A stretch of 64,000 bases of DNA from Candidatus Gastranaerophilales bacterium (GTDB lineage: Bacteria; Cyanobacteriota; Vampirovibrionia; Gastranaerophilales; Gastranaerophilaceae), in NCBI GenBank assembly GCA_944323685.1, contig CALUTJ010000009.1, forward strand, positions 24,919-88,918, written 5' to 3'. Each line of letters begins with the position of its first letter. Position 1 is the stretch's first letter. Shown here piece after piece: positions 59,832 through 64,000 of the stretch. Below the pieces are notes generated by a model, which saw only the letters and a program-made list of their open reading frames with translations, was not told the origin of the DNA and ran no database searches. Position numbers and translations under genes: made by a program.

Positions 59832-62800
59832 TTATTCTCTGCCGATTTTCCAGCGTAAACCTGCGGATAATGACACACCATTACGTCCGCCGTTGTGTAT
59901 CATCGCCTGTCCAAAGGCTAAGAATTTATCGTTTACCCGCTTTTGTAAACCCACACCGTACTGTACATACGGCTTGATTGACATTTCTGGTAATCTTACG
60001 CTATCTGCTGTTACCTTGGATTCATCAAGCAAGTTCCAAACCATGCTTACACCAATATATGGCTGCCAGCCGTTCTTGGTGTTGCCGATTAACTTGATTC
60101 CCGGAGCCAACTGTATTGCGTGCATAGGGTCACTCTCGATTTTTACGCCTGCTGCGTTGTTATAGTCGAATGTATTAACGAATGTATAAGATATCAACAT
60201 ACTGGGCTGCAATATCATACCCCCGTCAAAGAACTCAAAGTTGTAACCTGTTTTGTTACCTAAACCGGCAAGTAACATTGTATAGTTTTCAGAGCCGTAC
60301 ATTGTAGATGCATCGCCTGCACTTGCACCAACAGAAAGTGTTGTTGCGTTAAAGAAGTTGCCTCTGTAGAAGGTTGCTGTTCCGCCTAATAAACCGCCAT
60401 TTTGATAAGCATCAACTCCGCTGTAACGCTGGCTTGCACCATTGTAGCCTATATAACCTGTTAATACTCTTTCAAAGCCGTTACCGACAGATGTTAAAGG
60501 ACTATCGTAACCGACTAAAGTACCGTAGTTGATATTAGAAACTTTAGGGCCGTTTTTTAAAGGTACATTTTCAAAACTTGCATAAGGTTTAACCCATAAG
60601 CCTGCACTTTCTTCTTTAAGAAGAAGAGGTGAATAAGTTCCTACATCAGTTGCATCACCTGTCGGAGATAAAGCGTATTTGCCTTGATTAATTATAGCTA
60701 CACGTTCAAGATACGGGATGTTCATGAATGTATCTGCGTGCTGGAAGGCGTAGTTAAAGGTTTGAAGCTGGGTTGTATAAGCACCTGCCTGTGTTGTAAC
60801 TGGAGATGCTAAAACAGACGGGTTAAAGGCGTCAGATATATTTCCGCTGCCGCCGCCAGCACCTGAACCGCCGCGGGTGAAGGTAAAGAACCCATCGTCA
60901 GGGTTGTAAGATACATCATATTTCCAGATGGGAGAATAAGCGATAGGAGAAGCGCCTGTGTAGGCGACATTTCCTTTTAAGCCTTCATCTGCAAATTGAA
61001 TGTTAGTAACATCTTCTTTAGCGTCAGATAAAAGTACAACATTGTTAACGTTTAACATTGCATTGTCTTTAACGTTATATGTATCTGCTGTTATTCTGTC
61101 CATGGACTTATTTGCAAGGTCAGCATCGACAGAGATGTTTGTATTGCCGTTAAGGTTCAAGGTCGGAACATGCATAGTGCCGACAGACTGGTTGTTAAGG
61201 TAGATTGAACCTGAATTCAATGACAGAGACACACTCTTATCAAACACATCTTCTCGGCCTAAATAGAGATTTGTGTTGTCTAAAGATATGTTGGCATTTA
61301 TGATGTCGTTGTTGAGAACAACTTTGCCTGTGGAGTCGCCTGTGATTTTGAGGTTGTAGCTGCCAAATGTTTCACCAGAGATTAGTTCGCGGTCTGGGGT
61401 TTCTATTGCGCCCATATCGATCAATCCGACGAGTAAACTCCCTTTTATCTCATCAACCTGATCTGCGTATTCGGGAGGCAAACCTTCATCGCCAAATTGT
61501 TGTTCTACTATGTAGTCAAAATATGCATCGACCACTTCTGATACTGTAGCGTCATCAGAAAGTCCCAAATCTGCATACATATCATCTTTACCTTCAAAAT
61601 TTTCTGCCATGCCGATGATGTTCATCTGGTAGGTTGCATTAACAGCTCCTATCTCTCCAGATATCTGGTCATCAAAACTAATTACACCGTTTGTATTAGC
61701 GTTGAGGGTTAAGATTGGGTTGTCAGCAGGGTCAAATTTGTCGTAGTTTGAAGATTTTATTTTTAACACCAGTTTGTTATCTTCAAAAGAAATTATCTCC
61801 GGAGTTGTAGAGCCTGCACTGTTGTTGTTTTCAACATATATTGCTTCTTGGCGTTTACCGTCTTTATCTTGGACATAGTTGCCTGAAAACACGGATTGTC
61901 CTCCGTCTTTGGCTATGATGTTAAGGTCATTATTTGTCCAGATAGCACCACCCTGAGCTGTTCTTGTTTCAGATTTAGCGTAGTTGCCTATGAAGCTGGA
62001 GTTGATAATACCTCCGATTACGTTGCCTTCTTTGTCTTTTGAACCTATTGTTCCATGATCGTTATAAATCGCCCCGCCTAGAGCACTAGCAGAACTATAA
62101 GAAGCGGACATAGACGCATAGTTGCCAATAAAATCTCCTGTGATATTTCCGATTGTTCCAGAGTTATAAATCGCCCCGCCATAGGCATTAGAATTACCTG
62201 ACGCATAGTTACCGATAAAATCACCTGTTATATTTCCGATTGTTCCAGAGTTATAAATCGCCCCGCCATCGACTCTTGCATAGTTGCCTATAAAATCACC
62301 TGTGATATTGCCGATTTCACCAGTGTTATAAATCGCCCCGCCATCGACTCCTGCATAGTTGCCGATAAAATCACCTGTTATATTTCCGATTGTTCCAGAG
62401 TTATAAATCGCCCCGCCATCGATTCCTGCATAGTTGCCGATAAAATCACCTGTTATATTATCAATAGTTCTTAGATTATATATAGCACCTCCGCCTGAAT
62501 CTGCATTTCTGTAATCTAAATAAATACCGTTAGCTATAAAATTACCTGTTATATTATCAATAGTTCCTCGATTATATATAGCACCTCCGTATATCCTTGG
62601 ATTAACACTATGCATTATAATTAGTTTATTTCCTATAAAATTTCCAGCAATATCTTTTATTGTTCCTGCATTATATATAGCTCCCCCCATAATATTTGCA
62701 TTTTGATAAATTCCTATTGCATAGTTGCCGATAAAGTCGCCTGTAATGTTACCGATTGTTTCACTATTATAAATCGCCCCGCCTTTGGGTTGATCACCTG

Positions 62801-63536
62801 TCGCATAGTTACCTATAAAGTCGCCTGTAATGTTACCGATTGTTTCTCTATTATAAATTGCCCCGCCATAAGCATCATGACCTACAGACGCATAGTTGCC
62901 GATAAAGTCGCCGGTGATATTTCCGATTGTTCCAGAGTTATAAATTGCCCCGCCAAAAGAAGCTCCTGCATTTAAGCCGACAAAATCGTTATCAATATCA
63001 GCGCCTTTTTGGTCTGTCGTAATTCCGTCAGGAGCAAGACGGTCGTTATCTACGTAGTAGTTTATTTCATACTCAAAGGCATTGCCGCTGCCGTCAGGAT
63101 TGGGGGTAGTCACAGTAAAAGTTTTTGTTTCATCCGCAATATCAGGATAGCCGTATTCTGTTTTATTGAGGTTTACTTGATAGTATTGAGGTACAAGTTT
63201 ATTGTCTGTTTCAGACCATTCGTATTTTGTGATTACGTTTGTGCCTGTTTGTTCGACTTTGGTTAAAGTGTATGCACTGTTGTCTGTTTGTGCTGGTGCA
63301 GGTACAGGAGGTGTATCTGCTGCCATTGCCGGTGCTGCGATGAAGAAGGATAATGCAAGGGTTAAGGCGGCTGTTTGTGCCAATTTTGTGATGTTGGGCA
63401 GGTATGCCCAACCTACATTGTTGGTTTGCGATGATTGTGTGTGTTCAGAATCTGACCAATTCTGAGAGGAATCGCAAGGCTGGTAAGAATGTTTAAGAAG
63501 GTTAGCTTTTTTATTTTTGCGGAAAATCTTTTTCAT
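59832..63536 (-). CDS. Autotransporter with tandem GGAIYN beta-helix repeats
   Basis: A 1234-residue type V secreted protein. The long leader (1-72) ends AAPAMA before the likely cleavage site; its residues about 21-48 are encoded by repeat DNA. The passenger carries 11 copies of GGAIYN plus a GGAIWT variant, in units like GTIGNITGDFIGNYA (about residues 190-500), predicted to stack as a right-handed beta-helix on the cell surface. A second region follows (about 500-900). The C-terminal 280 residues are an autotransporter barrel (LWVKPYASF, GYIGYNGASQRYSG, YVQYGVGLQKRVNDKFLAFG, ending GLRWKIGRE). It shows that the host has an outer membrane. A role in adhesion is likely but inferred. Confidence 0.9.
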   Translation of the reverse strand: MKKIFRKNKKANLLKHSYQPCDSSQNWSDSEHTQSSQTNNVGWAYLPNITKLAQTAALTLALSFFIAAPAMAADTPPVPAPAQTDNSAYTLTKVEQTGTNVITKYEWSETDNKLVPQYYQVNLNKTEYGYPDIADETKTFTVTTPNPDGSGNAFEYEINYYVDNDRLAPDGITTDQKGADIDNDFVGLNAGASFGGAIYNSGTIGNITGDFIGNYASVGHDAYGGAIYNRETIGNITGDFIGNYATGDQPKGGAIYNSETIGNITGDFIGNYAIGIYQNANIMGGAIYNAGTIKDIAGNFIGNKLIIMHSVNPRIYGGAIYNRGTIDNITGNFIANGIYLDYRNADSGGGAIYNLRTIDNITGDFIGNYAGIDGGAIYNSGTIGNITGDFIGNYAGVDGGAIYNTGEIGNITGDFIGNYARVDGGAIYNSGTIGNITGDFIGNYASGNSNAYGGAIYNSGTIGNITGDFIGNYASMSASYSSASALGGAIYNDHGTIGSKDKEGNVIGGIINSSFIGNYAKSETRTAQGGAIWTNNDLNIIAKDGGQSVFSGNYVQDKDGKRQEAIYVENNNSAGSTTPEIISFEDNKLVLKIKSSNYDKFDPADNPILTLNANTNGVISFDDQISGEIGAVNATYQMNIIGMAENFEGKDDMYADLGLSDDATVSEVVDAYFDYIVEQQFGDEGLPPEYADQVDEIKGSLLVGLIDMGAIETPDRELISGETFGSYNLKITGDSTGKVVLNNDIINANISLDNTNLYLGREDVFDKSVSLSLNSGSIYLNNQSVGTMHVPTLNLNGNTNISVDADLANKSMDRITADTYNVKDNAMLNVNNVVLLSDAKEDVTNIQFADEGLKGNVAYTGASPIAYSPIWKYDVSYNPDDGFFTFTRGGSGAGGGSGNISDAFNPSVLASPVTTQAGAYTTQLQTFNYAFQHADTFMNIPYLERVAIINQGKYALSPTGDATDVGTYSPLLLKEESAGLWVKPYASFENVPLKNGPKVSNINYGTLVGYDSPLTSVGNGFERVLTGYIGYNGASQRYSGVDAYQNGGLLGGTATFYRGNFFNATTLSVGASAGDASTMYGSENYTMLLAGLGNKTGYNFEFFDGGMILQPSMLISYTFVNTFDYNNAAGVKIESDPMHAIQLAPGIKLIGNTKNGWQPYIGVSMVWNLLDESKVTADSVRLPEMSIKPYVQYGVGLQKRVNDKFLAFGQAMIHNGGRNGVSLSAGLRWKIGRE
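62060..62960 (-). repeat. Tandem coding repeats of the autotransporter passenger
   Basis: Eleven in-frame units encode GGAIYN...FIGNYA-type blocks. In the stretch 62225-62450 successive units are exactly 75 bp apart and nearly identical in DNA, whereas units at 62500-62700 have drifted. Homogeneous units next to diverged ones indicate recent unequal crossing-over, so repeat number probably varies between strains. Confidence 0.85.
63391..63418 (-). repeat. TTGGGCA/TGCCCAA unit inside the autotransporter coding sequence
   Basis: Minus-strand GTAGGTTGGGCATACCTGCC encodes VGWAYLPN (residues 41-48) just before the hydrophobic core of the signal peptide. The same unit occurs in non-coding DNA at 59795 and 63582, so an intergenic repeat has been taken into the reading frame. 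Confidence 0.7.
63426..63489 (+). repeat. Fragment of family 2 element inside the autotransporter gene
   Basis: The first 31 bases equal 59622-59652 exactly, and the next 30 are similar (GGCTGGTAA is shared). On the minus strand this piece encodes residues about 17-37 of the autotransporter leader (CDSSQNWSDSEHTQSS). Confidence 0.7.
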
Positions 63537-63581
63537 CTTTTTATGTCCTTTATGTAATAACTAATTCTTTTTTATTTATTT

Positions 63582-63608
63582 GTGTTGGGCACGTATGCCC
63601 AACCTACA
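63582..63608 (+). repeat. TTGGGCA/TGCCCAA hairpin unit upstream of the autotransporter
   Basis: GTG-TTGGGCA-CGTA-TGCCCAA-CCTACA, same orientation as the unit at 63391 and inverted relative to 59795. It lies 46 bases upstream of the autotransporter start, in its 5' leader or promoter region. Confidence 0.7.
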
Positions 63609-63654
63609 GTGCTACGGTGCCGCGGTGCTTGTTTTTTTACATCCGAGCTTTGTG

Positions 63655-63945
63655 GAATGAATTACAGAAAGTTTCACAAACAACCACAAGCGAGGTTTGT
63701 TTGAGGGCTATGTAAATATAACAAACACTTTAATTTAATGAGGGAGAGCAATTTATATAGCCCGAGTTGCCGAGCACAGGTTTGCGCGAAGTGAGCCGAG
63801 GCTGAAGCCTTACGCGTAGGCGGAAGTCGTAACGCCGTTAAAGGCGAACGAGTAAGACGTGTTACTTTCTGTATGAATGGAACAGCAGCTCGGGAGTTTC
63901 TTGGGCTCCACCCGTTCTTTGCTCCAAAGAATGGGTGGAACATAA
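63655..63945. repeat. Hairpin-rich element of about 290 bp
   Basis: Nested inverted repeats: ACAGAAAGT (near 63664) with ACTTTCTGT (near 63864); GGGCTATGTAAAT (near 63704) with ATTTATATAGCCC (near 63750); AGGCT/AGCCT near 63795; and a strong terminal hairpin CCACCCGTTCTTTG/CAAAGAATGGGTGG (about 63908-63939). The central part is much more G+C-rich than its surroundings. The layout suggests a non-coding mobile element or a remnant; no second copy is in the window. Confidence 0.5.
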
Positions 63946-64000
63946 AACAAAAATTTGGGTTATTTTTCTTTGATACTTTTCCTTCCTCTAAAAGCTCTTT

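Larger units (their letters stand above)
63537..64000. other. Gene-free right end of the window
   Basis: No convincing gene is seen. An open minus-strand frame at 63674-63943 is judged spurious because it lies across the hairpins described in the next entries. The last 50 bases are A+T-rich and may lead into a further gene beyond the window. Confidence 0.5.

Noticed and set aside
62060..62960. Regular repeats suggesting a CRISPR array
   Set aside because: The units are in-frame coding repeats of a surface beta-helix, with no constant repeats separated by unrelated spacers and no cas genes.
63674..63943. Minus-strand open frame of 89 codons
   Set aside because: It lies over nested hairpins, has an atypical composition for this genome and no ribosome-binding site.

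Overview
Likely source. The window is low-G+C, compact DNA from a Gram-negative-type (diderm), fermentative anaerobe. The mix of genes fits the non-photosynthetic relatives of Cyanobacteria found in guts (Melainabacteria/Vampirovibrionia, order Gastranaerophilales): a type V autotransporter (so an outer membrane), two [FeFe] hydrogenases, a plant/alphaproteobacterial-type glutamate-cysteine ligase with a glutathione synthetase, a GH57/DUF3536 glucanotransferase-like enzyme, a CheA with a C-terminal receiver as in cyanobacterial Pil/Pix systems, and many orphan proteins. No rRNA, tRNA, phage, IS transposase or CRISPR array was seen, so the taxonomic call is inference.

Layout. 1-9.4 kb: cut sensor kinase, SLT transglycosylase, class II aldolase, patatin, an AMIN-like envelope protein and orphan genes, one with a frameshift. 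9.4-12.8 kb: a glyoxalase divergent from a gshB-gshA operon. 12.9-18.0 kb: a five-gene [FeFe]-hydrogenase module (two thioredoxin-like ferredoxins, a PAS-bearing sensory-type hydrogenase, a SpoIIE phosphatase and a group B-type catalytic hydrogenase). 18-23 kb: rnhB, rbgA, an LD-carboxypeptidase and dnaX. 23-29.4 kb: a CHASE2 cyclase lacking its metal-binding aspartates, a hexapeptide acyltransferase, a 50-residue gene, an HExxH protein, and a regulator made of four GntR-type DNA-binding domains behind a highly structured leader. 29.8-41 kb: rpsP, gatC, pyrG, surE, two DUF4013 membrane proteins, a nitroreductase remnant, thiL, ispD, a GH57 enzyme. 41-47 kb: HD hydrolase, CheA-REC hybrid, MCP and double-CheW protein. 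47-51.5 kb: tandem GT-C-like membrane proteins sharing a 668-bp identical tract. 51.5-54.6 kb: a cobalamin-riboswitch-like leader before three orphan genes. 54.7-59.4 kb: secreted protein, OppF-type ATPase, Slt transglycosylase, tiny ORF, Bax-inhibitor-1 protein. 59.4-64 kb: a large repeat-bearing autotransporter set between dispersed repeats.

How it fits together. Hydrogen metabolism and its probable sensing sit in one operon-like block; glutathione synthesis sits beside a glyoxalase that may use it; the Che genes form a complete core (receptor, adaptor, kinase-receiver) without methylation genes. Cell-wall enzymes (two SLT transglycosylases, LD-carboxypeptidase) are scattered.

Repeats. A dispersed element of exactly 177 bp occurs three times (9456, 30295, 59410). 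A second family of about 165 bp occurs at 37246 and 59595, and a piece of it is translated inside the autotransporter signal region (63426). A short TTGGGCA/TGCCCAA inverted repeat flanks and enters the autotransporter gene. All readings were made by eye; no database search or folding program was run.
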